Of a stretch of DNA of 64,000 nucleotides, positions 22,938 to 34,663 are shown one piece after another. Numbering within the stretch: the stretch's first letter is position 1; each line of letters starts with the position of its first letter. The position numbers were made by a program, and so were the translations under genes. The stretch spans positions 34,034 through 98,033 of the forward strand of contig JABYQR010000163.1 in NCBI GenBank assembly GCA_022592445.1, in the 5' to 3' direction. The notes under the pieces are model-generated. The model saw only the letters and a program-made list of their open reading frames with translations. It was not told where the DNA came from and ran no database searches. The stretch is from Cytidiella melzeri. Lineage: Eukaryota; Basidiomycota; Agaricomycetes; Polyporales; Irpicaceae.

Positions 22938-23443
22938 GATGGATTCACTATTGTCAACATAATTCAAAATGAGCGCGGCAGCCGCTCCAACTGTTGTGTT
23001 TTTGTTGAACGCTGCTTCGGAATCACAAAAGAGAGAGCGACGGGCTTTCTCGTAGCCGTCAGGGCTGAGTGGCTTTGCTTGAGTTCAATGCGGCACTGGA
23101 AAGGTTGCCCGGCTCAGAAGCATTTTTGTGCTTATTATGAGGTTCAGAGCTTTTTCTGGAGTTAGAGGTACCCTTCTCTTGTTGTTTCCTTCAATGCTGG
23201 GCTGCGGTGCTGGGCTGCTACCGCTGGCAATCTGGTGACGGATGAGATTCATGAATAGTCATAGCAATGTGGGTGTATGGCCTCTGTGAAGAACTCAGGG
23301 AGACTGCAAGACTTACGTGAGAAGGCGCTGTTAGAAGGAAGCTTTCAATATAACAAGATGAAGAAATAATTAGCAGTTTCCTTCCTGAAATAACCAATGA
23401 TGAGGCAGCCCTCCTTGTCAGACCACCAGAGTGTCAATTTGTT

Positions 23444-23922
23444 CTAAGTGGTGCAAATTCTGACGGTACAGGGTTTGCAGCTGCCACATAGTTGCATCCT
23501 TTGAGCGCCAATCGTTGAGAACAGTGTTGAGGCAGTTGTTGATTTGCAAGAATGTATCTGAGGCCATGACTTTAGTAACTCAACATTGGTGCGCCGTCTG
23601 AACTTATCTAGTGATTCAGAATCATCAATCATAGTGTTTGACATCCATTGCTGGATTTTTGGCTGTGCGCTTGTAAGAATAGCTGCAACTTGATGTGCAA
23701 GGAAATCAGGTGGCTTGGTTTGGTGGCTGAAGATGCGGGATGCATCTTGTATACATCTCCTTGCGCAAATCTCTTCCCCATGACTGTACAAGAGTGATCA
23801 GCAGAGCTACAGCAAAAATAGCGACGTGTGGGTTCCGATGGTTGACTGGCTGCGCAATGGTCATCATTGCTTCTCGTGGGCTGGCACAGCAGAGTCAGAA
23901 AATGAAAATTATTTGTGTACAT
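23444..23922 (-). pseudogene. Second decayed frame in the long-TIR element
   Basis: Open frames of 97 and 115 codons overlap on the minus strand. One contains IQQWMSNTMIDDSESLDKF and could be an exon, but no domain is recognised and the frames are not joined by good splice sites. It partly overlaps the inner edge of the right inverted repeat. Confidence 0.3.
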
Positions 23923-25063
23923 ACATATTTGATTTCTTCAGGTTGATATACTCTGCTACCTCAAGATTGAGAGCATAGTTTGGTTCTGGCTGATGGGTAG
24001 GTTGCTCAAGCAATGAGCAGCGGAAAAGAGTCCTGCAATCACACTGAGCCCGTCGTAGGGAACATTGCAACTTGTACGTTGATAGTCCGCATGTCAGGCG
24101 TGGTATGGAGACATAGAAGCAATAGAAGCGACTCGCCTGCCAGCGTTCGGTTGACCTAATTTGACAACATTGACCCCTCCGACCTCTCTAGCCTCTCTTG
24201 TGCAAGTCCACCAATTATTGCCCCATTCCAGGTAACTGTCTGACCGTGTTTCCGTAATGTGTTTGATCCTTGTTTGATCCTTGTATAGCCTCTGGCCAGT
24301 AGGCGTATGTCCAGTCGCATTCCTTTGCCACCACAGCTGTCCTGCCCTCCCTGGTTTGTTACACACCTAGCGGTTTCTCCCAGCAACACATGGACCATCC
24401 AGCCCCACACAACCACCCTAACGTGGTGTGCGAGAAAGCTTCTCCCCTGTGCTAAACAACTGTTTGAATATATAGAGAATAAGACCCCCTCGTACCAGCT
24501 GGGAGATGGGACCGTAATGCGGACTGCCCACTTCCTGTTTAGGCTCCACCAAAAAAAAAAGAATGATTGCTGCAAGATGTCACAAATCACAATGTTACAA
24601 TGTAACATTGCATAATCAGTGGTTGGTTATCCGAATTGCTGTCAGTGACCCTCCGTCACGGGCGCTGGTATTGCATAAACTGCGGCTGAATACGGAGAAC
24701 ACGCGTTGATGTACACAACGTGTAAAAACCGGATTTTTATGGGATGTAACACGCTGCCTTCCGGTTAAACCCGAAATTAGGCGTCTAGGTTTGCGTATTC
24801 TGAGCCCTTATATGCAGTGGATTACACGAATCAATATGTGTAATCATTGCATAACTGGAACATTGACACTCAATTAAATATTAAAGAATACCTGACGGAC
24901 ACGCAAAAATTACACAATGGGATTCAATAACATAGCAGCCTAAATGCAAAGACAGTTTGATACACACATCGAGTAAGCAGCCGTGCAATATGTGAGCTTT
25001 TGTTGAATCTTATTTGAAACATTCTTACCATATTCTGCTGTCTATTATACTACTCTGTACCCA
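23862..25063 (-). repeat. Right long terminal inverted repeat
   Basis: About 1.2 kb, complementary to 18941-20096, with extra bases near 24155-24180 and 24232-24255 relative to the left arm. Confidence 0.85.
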
Positions 25064-25485
25064 TTGTGATTGGTATTTCTGCTATGCCAAAGTGACCCGC
25101 GCCCCCGTCATTACAATAATTGTAAGCTTAAGTACTCTGACGAAAAACACAAGGTCATTCAGCATGTTATTGACCTCGAAGTGAGCGGATAAATAAGTGC
25201 AAATTTGAATGTATGGATACACGAAGATGAGGCAGCTAACAAAAACGTAACGAACGGGTATTGCGGTACAAGTCAACGCGAAAGCAAGGCGGGAGTGCTA
25301 ACAATACAGAGAGTGCGAATGCGAATATCTATTAGAGTTGTGATGTGCCAAGTAAAGACCGTCGAAAACAAGGACAGGAACACGCCCACAGGGCATAAGG
25401 CCGAATGGTAGAGGGAAGCCAAAATGACAAGCTAGCCCTCGGAGGATATATGTACGCTGTACGCCAAACATGCGATTGTCAACGT
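25064..25485. other. Intergenic, no gene seen
   Basis: 422 bp between the right end of the long-TIR element and the stop of the DUF6593-like gene. No feature was recognised. Confidence 0.4.
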
Positions 25486-26368
25486 CTAGTATTTCTTGTT
25501 TCGGAACAAGGACGCCTTCCAGTTTGCAAAACTACGGCTAGCTTCGCGACGTAGTTTACGGAGAGGGCTCTGGGTGACGGAGAGACGGGATTGATCGCCG
25601 TACACGTATTTTGTTATCCAGTACATTCTTTCGCGCAAGGCGGTGATGAGAACAAAAGTCACTAGATTGCGACATTAAGACTACTTTGAGGGTAGCTGTG
25701 ATTGACTCCACGTACCAAGAATCTCGTCAAGCTCGTCTTCAGGGATGTTATGGAGCTCCAGGAAATTGCTCCCTGCTCCTGGTTTCGACGAAGGTACAAT
25801 GTCGCCGTCTATCATCACGCAGTCGGTATGAAGTGTCCCAATAACTTCCACGTCGTCGTCAAGTAACTGGTTGAACATAAGCGGCAAATATCGCAGACAA
25901 TGTTAGACAACTCACAGTCAGACTTTCCGGTGTCATTCGCCACACGTATTCCATTCGCGTCGGAACGAGTGTTTCGTCCGGTCTGTACAACTGTCAGCGC
26001 AAGGTCTTCATCTGGAACTATGATCATGATACTCACAAGACCTTTGCAAAGGACGCGTCGAAGATTTCTGATGTCCCCGCCAACACCTCCTCGCCAATCC
26101 GAATGCATGTTGACGTGTTCTCTTCCCAGACAATCTCCGCAAGAGGATAGTCCTGAGCGTCCTTCAGCGAGGTAGTCTTTTGTGGCGGAACAGACAGGTT
26201 CTCGCGCGAGAGGGAGCTTGAGCTGGCGAAAGAGTAGAATGACGAGGCGGAAAGAGACCGCGAGCGACTGCACGGTGTCGGAGTACTGAGGCGAAACGCA
26301 ACAGCGCCAGTCGAGCAGTCGATGACTGTCGTGTTCTGAACGTCCGTGGAGGTGAACTTGAACAACAT
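25486..26368 (-). CDS. DUF6593-like small protein
   Basis: Four exons, 26037-26368, 25916-25982, 25716-25866 and 25486-25661, join in phase to 241 residues. The N-terminus MLFKFTSTDVQNTTVIDC leads into a Ser-rich stretch (residues about 32-65), then VWEENTSTCIRIGEEVL, PDETLVPTRMEYVWRM, and FLELHNIPEDELDEIL just before the last exon (VTFVLITALRERMYWI). The order of an N-terminal strand, a Ser-rich insert, beta-rich core and a C-terminal EEIL-type helix resembles basidiomycete DUF6593 proteins, which are compared with tubby-like folds. No enzymatic motif is visible. The first intron could use either of two nearby acceptors; the one chosen (25983) gives the best family fit. Confidence 0.65.
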
Positions 26369-27555
26369 GGCGGGAGAGAGTATCTTGCTAGGGTGGCTGG
26401 TGGTGGGGATGTGCCTACTACTACGAAAATGTGATGCCATGTGGCTAAGCTTATATACTGTATTTTTTCGCTGGACTTGGACTGGCCTAGAGGCGCAAAG
26501 GTCAAACCAACGACCGTTTTGGGCACATAAAGTGGCAACTTACTTGGGACAGTCGCTTCTGATGCATAGATGATTGCGGCCCTGACAGGCGACGCCACGT
26601 TGTTGGGTCGTTCAAGGTAACTTGGCAATATATGAAAGAGCAAACCTTTATGCTGTGGACCCAGATGGTTCACACTGCCCGTCGTCAGCATCGTTTGGGA
26701 CAGCATGCGCCAGAGGTATCCTGCTGCACAGCACCTGTAACACAACAGCCCTAGGAGGAATCAGTACTCAGTGCCATGTCGAGTTGTATGGCTTGAAATG
26801 GCAGGTTGAAGGAGCGTGGGTTGGGTTACCTATTCTGGACGTTCCTTAGTACTTGGGGTGAGTGCGGTAAGAGACGATAGTATGCGATCTTCGCAAGACG
26901 CACTGTTTCATAGAAATCGGAGTGCAGTCAGAGTGTAATTGTAAGGAAGAGCAGTGAGCTCAGCTCACCGCCTTGCCGCGTCATTTAACTGCTCAAGCGA
27001 CATCCTTTTCGTGGACAATGCGTATGCGCCACCATTCCAAAACGACGTGGTGGGCCACAGATGTCAGAGTCTGCCACGACATTTGAGCTCGCGTTAGTGT
27101 TTTGAGCTCGTACGGTTCGCCAAAGAGTCATGACCGCAACTACCAGCTGGGTCGAATGTCAATATCGGTGTGAACGTGACGGGGACGAAACTCACTGTCT
27201 ACGTGTAGGTGACCGTCCAGCAACGGCAACACCTGCTATTATACCTCTTCCCTTGACCATACTGTTCTCTACCCAAACGATAGTCGCGTAGCTTGATGCA
27301 TGATGGGTGTGCACGGTCAAGAGTGCAGTCAGTTAATTCTTCGGCCGACGGAGCGTGCGCCTTCGCATCGGTGTCCCGCCGTATGCCCGGGTCCAGTGCA
27401 CGTGGCGTGTGATTACCCCGCATTCCCCGCCATGCCAGATTACGGTGAACTCCTGCGTCCCCTGTTCGACGTACAAACTGTCCTTGTCGTCGTTCGCCGT
27501 GCATACAAGACATACTGGAGGTTCACCGCGACCCACTAGGCCATTTTGATCCGTC
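26369..27555. promoter_or_regulatory. Divergent intergenic region
   Basis: 1.19 kb between the DUF6593-like gene and the acyl-CoA ligase, transcribed apart. Open frames here lack motifs. No other gene is supported. Confidence 0.4.
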
Positions 27556-30092
27556 ATGACACCAACAGTACTCGAATCTAAGTTTCAACCCACCCCTGCG
27601 AGCATTCCACCTCCTGGCGCACTCAACACGCAGCTGCAGCAACCACAGAATCTACCGGTCCATATTCAACCATTGGTAAGGAAGCTCTTAGTCTAGGTAG
27701 TCGCAGCTACTTATTTCTCACGCGCAGAACCCGCTTTCATTTCTCCTCCGTGCAGCACAAATATACCCTAAGAAACTTGCCATCGCGCATTCAGACGTAC
27801 AACATCCAGTCTTCTATACTTACGCAAACTTGTACGCTCGTAAATTGAGCACTTCCAATGCTTGAGTGCTTAGCTCTCTTCTAGTGCTCAGCGCGTGCAG
27901 AACCTTGCCTACGCACTCATCCAGGCAGGAATACAGCCCGGAGACAGAGTCGCAATAATTGCACCGAATTGGCGAGTCTCCGAGGAATTCGTTCTGATCT
28001 ATCTGCAACTTATACGCTTAATTGTGACGAAAGTCCTGTTATAGCTGGTTTGCATTTCAATCTCCATTCCGCAATGTGCAAACTCTGACATTTGCTGTTG
28101 CACTTCAGAGGCCCATCATGGCGTTATGGCAGCCCGAGCAGTCTTGTGCCCCATCAACACACGTCTCACTGTACCAGAGGTCTCCTATATATTAGAACAC
28201 AGCGGCTCGAAGTTGATCATTGTCGATCACGAATACAAGAATCTTACTGAAAAGTCGAACCTGCCGATCGTTGTCTCGAATGATACGGGTAGGCAGGGTG
28301 ATCCGTACGAGGAGTTTTTGAACCAGGGAAGGCGGTTCAGTCAAGAACGAGGTTGGCCAGGGCTGGAATGGGAGGCGGATGAGAATGCTGGCGCGGCGTT
28401 ATGTTACACGTATGGTTTCGCGTCTTCAGGAGGGTACTCCCGTCTAACTAGATTGTTATAGATCGGGTACCACAGGTCGGGTACGTCTTCTTTCTGCTAA
28501 TGGCCGGCTGCGAACCAACTCGGGCTCTCATACAGCCTAAAGGAGTCCTTACAACACTTCGAGGTTGGTGTGCGAATTGCGCATAGTAACTAGCTATCCT
28601 CACATATTCCAGGATCCTATCTGGCTGGACTTGCAAACGCCTATGAAACAAGGATGACTCCAGAGTCAGTGTACTTATGGTGAGTATGATTTGCGATCTC
28701 TTGTATATTGCGCTGATTCAGATGTTAGGATTCTCCCCATGTTCCACGCTTCGGGTTGGACGTTTCCCTGGGCAATTACCGCTTCTTTTGCTACACAGGT
28801 GAAATAGTTGCGCCCGCCCCAGAGACTCGTTTACTGAACTCAGGCCATACAGATTACCCTTCGTACGGTGGACCCTACAAAAATCTGGTATCATTTTATG
28901 CACTCTGGTGTTACTCACTATTGTGGTGCGCCCACGGTACAGGTATGTAATGGGGCCATACGTCAGCTACACTTTGTACTCAAGAGGATATAGATCAGCC
29001 TTGTCAATGCTCCAGAGGCTCAAGCTGTTCCACAGAAGATTGCCGCGATTATTGCCGGCTCTGCACCTACCGCTCAACTACTCGGTGAGTTGGAAAAGAA
29101 GGGTATTGAGCCTATACATGTGTATGGATTGACGTAAGTTGATTATGTTGTGATATCTTGACATTGTATTGATTCTTCGTATTCTCGATGTAGCGAGGTG
29201 AATGCTTACTTGAATGATCGGCGCCTGCATCTCCTGACAGCGACGTCAAACAGACGTACGGGCCTTTCACTCGGGCTTATGCACAGCCAGAGTGGAAATA
29301 TCTTCCACTCGACGAACGCGCCAGGTATCTTGCTCGTCAAGGTTTCAGTTTCTTAACGTCGGATCCTGTACGCGTCGTGTACCAGCCGAAGGAAGGTGAC
29401 AACTCCGAGCTCGTCGACGTGCCAAACGATGGAAAAACCTTGGGAGAGATAGTCATGAGAGGAAACATTGCCATGAAAGAGTATTTCAGAGATCCTGAAG
29501 CTACAAAGAAGGCGTTTCAAGGCGGGTACTTTCATACTGGAGACTTGGCAGTCGTACAGCCAGACGGGTATGTGGCTATCCAGGACCGCAGCAAAGATAT
29601 CATCATTTCTGGAGGGGAGGTGATTAAACAGTGTGTTGCTCTATCTGGTGTCTGCTGACATGAGATCCTCGTAGAATGCCTCCAGCTTAGCCATAGAACA
29701 AGGTGGGTTTCCATGCACTTTGGCGCATCAATACAACCGCTAATAACCCACGCACAGAGTTAGCTTCTCATCAGGACGTACTTGAAGTGTCAGTGGTGGC
29801 GCGTGCACATCCTAAGTGGGGAGAGAGGCCCATGGCATTTGTGATTCTGCGAACCGAGGTGAAGAGGAAGTGGGATGGCCGCCAACAAGCCTTCGAAGCG
29901 GAGCTCAAGAAGCACGCGAGATCAAGGCTTCCAGGCTTTGCGTGCCCGGAATGGGTAGAGGTTGTTGAGGATTTGCCAGTGAGTATCTCTCGAGTCTGTC
30001 AGGATATTCCAGCAAGCTGAGGGGGCCCATAGAAAACCTCAACTGGCAAAATTCAGAAGGTGGTTCTGCGGCAGCGAGTCGCAAAACTGTAA
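27556..30092 (+). CDS. Peroxisomal AMP-binding acyl-CoA ligase, 16 exons
   Basis: Exons 27556-27675, 27728-27831, 27885-27971, 28034-28047, 28109-28409, 28462-28480, 28536-28563, 28613-28679, 28729-28798, 28853-28942, 28994-29133, 29194-29197, 29254-29619, 29675-29702, 29758-29978 and 30033-30092 give 572 residues. It activates a carboxylic acid with ATP and joins it to CoA. Motifs are YTSGTTGRPKG (P-loop, near residue 207), YGLTETYGPF (near 344), HTGDLAV, QDRSKDIIISGGEN and a C-terminal STGKIQK with the catalytic Lys. The protein ends VAKL, a PTS1-type peroxisomal signal. It resembles the medium-chain acyl-activating enzyme group. Exons of 14, 19 and 4 nt are unusual; the intron after exon 3 has a GC donor (GCGAGT). 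The 4-nt exon is one of two possible models. Confidence 0.92.
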
Positions 30093-30356
30093 GTAGGAAG
30101 TTTGTGTTATCTCAATTCCAATCTGTTGGGACGCAAGTCTTAGTCTCTGTTGTACTCGTATGTATATTTGATGTATATCTACCTACTGTATCCTCGTTTG
30201 CGAACAAGAAGCAGCAGAACAGCGGCAAACATGGGGCGGACCGCGGAATTGCCTTTTCCGACCTATGACGTTACTCTTGATCACGAGACTGTGACCGTGA
30301 CTTCACGATCCTGTTCTTTCTTTGGCTTTGTTTGTGCTCTGTTCCATCCCACCAAA

Positions 30357-30394
<38 letters not shown>

Positions 30395-30528
30395 TCCGTG
30401 GCCTCAGACCTACTGCCGACCTTTAGCTCCACGACAAACAAAGCATTTTGAATCTCACAGCTTCTACCGCCGCTCTTGTTGGCTAGACTTCGTAACACAC
30501 CGAGCTCTGGCGCCTCCGGCTGTACTTG
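30093..30528. promoter_or_regulatory. Upstream region of the kinase gene
   Basis: 436 bp between the acyl-CoA ligase stop and the kinase ATG. An open frame through it reads low-complexity sequence because of a trinucleotide repeat and is not a gene. Confidence 0.45.
30358..30394 (+). repeat. (GAC)n microsatellite
   Basis: About 12 tandem GAC/ACG units with one interruption (GGC), about 135-170 bp before the kinase start codon. Likely in the 5' untranslated region or promoter. Confidence 0.95.
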
Positions 30529-33500
30529 ATGGCCCAACAACGTCGACCAGCACATCGAGTTAATTCTGCTGTAGACAACGCTGCCATTGCACGTCGAAAA
30601 CTACAGTCCCGCCGCATTGTGAACTCACGGAGACGCATATTTACTATCGCGGCTTCATTTCCGCAAACGTCAAGTTCCCACGGTTCAGTCGCGTCGAGTT
30701 CACCTCCGCCATCGGCGCGGGCAGTCCTCGTCCCTCTTCACTGTAATCTGCGTCGTTTACCGTCGCGTCTGTACACGGAAGAAGCGATGCGGGATGCGGT
30801 TGCTGTGGGAGCAAAGCGAAAACGCATTGTAAACGGAAGGGAGAACACGCAGACGAACGGTCGGTCGCGCTCTGCGAGTCGCGTGAAACGTCGGAAGGCT
30901 TCGCAGGACACTAGTGATGATGGGGAAGGCAGTGCAATGGAAATTGATAGTCACTCGCGCTGGGATCTTGACGCCTCCGATTCTAGCGAGGAAGACGACT
31001 TGGACTCATGTATGTTTTTCGTCTATCTATTCGTCTTGTTGTCATACACCTAAGCACAATCATTTCTCAGCCGACAACTACCTCATCCACGAAGCCCCTC
31101 CTCGGCATCTGGTACGCCTTCGTAAAGACGAACTAGTGCGACTCTATTCTGCTGCTGGACTTACTGAGGACGCGGAGCTTCTCACTAAGCACGAGATTGT
31201 CGACTGTATTGTTGCTGCTCGAGATGATCTCGCTTCTCTCCCCCCTTCATCTCCTCCGGGCGCTGCAGATAGCGGGTCCAGTGACTATTCATCCGACGGT
31301 GGCAATGTCGCCGGAGGGGAAGAGACAGACTTCTCAGCCCGATACAGAACTGGTTTGGCGCGACGGAACACGTACAATGCTCTCAGTCGTCCTACTATTC
31401 GCTCGTTACCTGTGGATAGATGCTACTCATTACCACAAATGCAACAGCAACCTAGCCGCGCTCCCGCTGCTCGCATGGTACGTACTGGTTCAATGCAGAC
31501 TGCACCAAGAAGGTATGATTTATACCTGTATTACCTTCAACTGTAACTGATCAAAGGAACAGAAGGGGTCTCAGCCGATCCGGCTCTGGACGGTCATCGC
31601 CAACCACCTCAACTATTTCTGTCTCAATGCTTTCACCGCCAGCGACTCGCACACGCTCTCGCAAGATGTCGAACGAGACTGTTCTCTCTAGCTCTGCAGG
31701 TCCTTCTTCCACCCGGAGCAAAGGGAAAGCCAAACAGGTCGAGTTTAGTGATCGTGTGGAGGTCAAAGCGATACCCGCTGAACAAGAGCAAGACAGCGAT
31801 CTGACCGATCTCGCTGAGCTAGAGGAGTCGATGGCACTCGGGGTCCCCAGTCCACGGCGATTACGTAGCAAAGGCGACAGGCCCAGGGCGGCCAGTCTGA
31901 ACGGCGTGGAGAAACTTGACAGCGAGATTGAAAGCTCGAGGAGGGTGACACCCATGAGAAAGGCAAAGCGAAACATAACATCGTTGAAGGAGAGTGATGA
32001 CGAAAACGAAGCAAGGGACGAGCTGATAGAGAGCGATGCTGAGGATCGCCGTGGAGATGTGGAGGAGCCGGCATCACCAACGCCACGAGCCAACCGGATC
32101 CGCCGTACGCCGCTCCGTCGTCGCTTACGCCCTCGACGCGCGCAGCTGGAAGAGCCTCCCAGCGATGGGGATGACGAGGGAAGTGATGGGGAGAAAGAGA
32201 ACGCAGAGGAGAGCGTGGTTGATGAGGATGAGGATGTTGGGGAGGAGGTGGAGGTGGAGGACGGGGATGAGACCGTTCGGGAGGAAAGTGACACAGAGGA
32301 ACTGGAAGATGAGGACATCACTCTAGACCCCAGGATTCTTCGAAATGGCAAGGTGATTGGGGATGAGGATGCCGATGGTGAAGATGAGGAAGAGGGGGAG
32401 GAGGAAGAGGAGGTGGAGGCTGAAGAGGATGAGGAGGTGGAGGTTGAAGAGGACGAGGAGGTTGAAGAGGATGACGGTGAAGTAGAAGAGGACGGGTCGC
32501 TGATGCAGGATGATGCTAGTGTTGACTTGGAGGCTGATGATGCTTCGGAGGACGACGTAGAGGCGGACGAGGCTATGGAGGATGATGGTACGTTGCTATG
32601 TGTGATTTCGAAGACATCTTGTGCTGATACCTCATTGTCGAGCAGTTGACCTCACCGTTGCCACCGCCAGGACACTCGTCCGCTTACGTCGAGACGATCT
32701 TGTCCGCCTTTGCGAACATCGCGATCTGGAAGTGTCAGGCACGAAGCCACAACTTGCAGATGCCCTACTACAATGGAGAGATCAACACATGACTGACTTG
32801 TCATCTTCCCCCTCCTCTGTTGGCACGGCTAGGCCACCATCCACTGCCCGACCTCGTAGACGAAAGACTCGAAGCGCAGACGATGACGAACAGCCTGTTC
32901 TGCTTCGCGCCGAGCATTTCCACATGGACGAACCTCGCACACCGCCGCTGTCTGAGCGAAACAAAGAGACAGAACCGGAGCTTGAATTAGATCTAGAAAG
33001 TCTGGGCCTAGACGACAGAGAAATCCCGCCAGAGAAAATCATCAAGTTGGAGAAGATTGGTAGTGGAGGGTTTAAGGATGTGTTCATTGGCAAGTTCAAG
33101 GGGCGGAAGGTGGCAATCGCTGAATTCCGTGGGCAACTGAATGCAAGTGAGTAATCACGATCTCCGCTGTGATTAATACTTACGAGTGCGATAGTGGATA
33201 TCAAGGAGTTAAAGCTGTTGGGCGATTTCGATCATCCCAACATAGTTCGCTTCGTGAGTCACATTCAAAGTGATCAAGTCTGTGAAGAATTGGAGACTAA
33301 TCATCCTCTATCAGCTTGGTGTCAGCATTCCTGCCAACACACGTGAGACTCCAGTGATGATTGTCAGCGAGTTGTGTTCGAATGGTGACTTGTTCGACTA
33401 TGTGAGAAACGTTGACCCACCCACACTCTACCGCGTGGTATGTAAGACAACTCGTTATTCTGGGTGGTGTCTCATCTTTCTTCCAGCTCTGCATTATGCT

Positions 33501-34111
33501 CGACATCGCTCATGGTCTAGAGTACCTACATGCCCGCAAGCCATCCATCATCCATCGAGACTGCAAGTCGTCAAACATCCTCATCACGTCCAAGGGTGTC
33601 GCGAAGATCACAGATTTCGGTTTGGCAAAGGTGAAGCAGTCGACCCGTTCGATGGTGCGCAGCTTGGTGGGGACCGTGAATTGGCAAGCACCCGAGTTAT
33701 GGCACGCCCACCCGAAGTATAATCATAAGGTCGACGTGTTTTCTTGCGCCATGGTGTACTGGGAAATACTACAGTGGCATTTGCAAAACAAGAAGTTCCC
33801 TTGGGAGGTATGTAGTCCGTCTAGTGTGACCAATGATCTCGACTCAATTCTTGATTTTGCAGGGCATGAATGAACACGCGATCTATGATCTTGTGGGTGC
33901 CAAACACCAGAGGTATGCAAGCCCTGCGCACTCATGTGCTCCCAAAGCTGACAGATATATTCCCAGGCCTTCTTTGCATGGGCTGCGAAGCCGTTGGTGT
34001 CCGGAGATTGTCGATCTCATTGAGCGCATGTGGGCCCAAGACCATCAAGACCGTCCAACCATGACCGAAGTTGTTCACGAGCTTGAAATACTCGTTCGCA
34101 AGTATCGGTGA
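30529..34111 (+). CDS. TKL-type protein kinase with two SAP-like motifs
   Basis: Nine exons (30529-31009, 31071-31512, 31563-32587, 32646-33146, 33195-33253, 33315-33437, 33487-33807, 33863-33912, 33967-34111) encode 1048 residues. Two SAP-like helical motifs, HLVRLRKDELVRLYSAAGL (near residue 175) and TLVRLRRDDLVRLCEHRDL (near 660), would suggest DNA or chromatin contact. Between them is a basic then very acidic region (Glu/Asp runs, residues about 500-645). The kinase domain spans about 780-1045: IGSGGFKDVF, DIKELKLLGDFDHPNIVRF, HRDCKSSNIL, DFGLAKV, WQAPELW, DVFSCAMVYWE and RPTMTEV. The catalytic loop and DFG are intact, but the beta-3 Lys position reads VAIAE in place of VAIK. Likely a nuclear signalling or pseudokinase-like protein of basidiomycetes; substrate unknown. 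Confidence 0.88.
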
Positions 34112-34663
34112 CCTGTATTGGCCACACCCTCTGCCCGTCATCTCGTCTTGACGGAGCGCTTGACTTATTTTAGCAATTAAATTATATATCCTACTGGCAC
34201 TTACATCCTGGCTTGTTCATAAATCGTCATCTACTAGCATTTCACACTGTGTAACCGTTAGCAATCAATCAATGTAACTTATATCAACTTAAGGTTGTTG
34301 TGGTCTTTGACAGTGTGCGGTGGGAGCTGTCACAGGCTCCTATCCAGCCTTGGGCCCTCCCCGCGGGTGTCCCGCCCTTCCACTTGTCTTAAAAATCAAA
34401 CCTTGGCTTGCAGCTGTAGATAAACAATATACATACACTTCGGTGAATTTTGACATGAATTTAGCGTGGCCAATGTAAAAGTAAAAAAAGAGATTGAAAA
34501 AAATACGCAGTTTTGAGCTCGAACGGAGAGCAAAGAGTTGTGCGCTTACGGTGTCGCAAGACTTTTTGCCGCTACTGTACGCCATACGGCATGACTCCTG
34601 CACAACTCATTCCACTCGACTCGCACTGTAATTTTATTCACGACCTTCCTTCACGCCACCACT
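34112..34663. other. Intergenic region
   Basis: 552 bp holding the kinase 3' end and the promoter of the 2-isopropylmalate synthase gene. A/T-rich runs near 34485-34505 precede the next gene. No other gene is seen. Confidence 0.4.

Larger units (their letters stand above)
18941..25063. mobile_element. 6.1-kb element with terminal inverted repeats over 1.1 kb
   Basis: The outer ends are TGGGTACAGAGTA at 18941 and its reverse complement ending at 25063. The two arms (18941 to about 20096 and about 23862 to 25063) match along their whole length with scattered substitutions and two small insertions in the right arm. The interior carries a decayed minus-strand coiled-coil gene and a second decayed frame. 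No transposase, integrase or recombinase motif was seen, so it is probably non-autonomous. No convincing target-site duplication was found, so superfamily is unassigned. TIRs this long resemble some large fungal DNA transposons, but this is only a structural comparison. Confidence 0.75.

Noticed and set aside
18933..25071. 8-bp or 9-bp target-site duplication around the long-TIR element
   Set aside because: Flanks CCTGACAC and TTGTGATT do not match; neighbouring offsets also fail, so no superfamily could be assigned.
29194..29253. Continuous reading of the ligase through EVNAYLNDRR after YGLT
   Set aside because: It would lose the conserved TYGPFTRAYAQPEW continuation; intron signals lie within this stretch.
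30150..30563. 137-codon plus-strand frame before the kinase gene
   Set aside because: Driven by the GAC microsatellite (Thr run) and out of frame with the kinase; no support as a protein.
31551..32351. 266-codon minus-strand open frame opposite the kinase gene
   Set aside because: It is the antisense of the Glu/Asp-rich coding region and reads as Ser-rich low complexity. No splice logic or motif.
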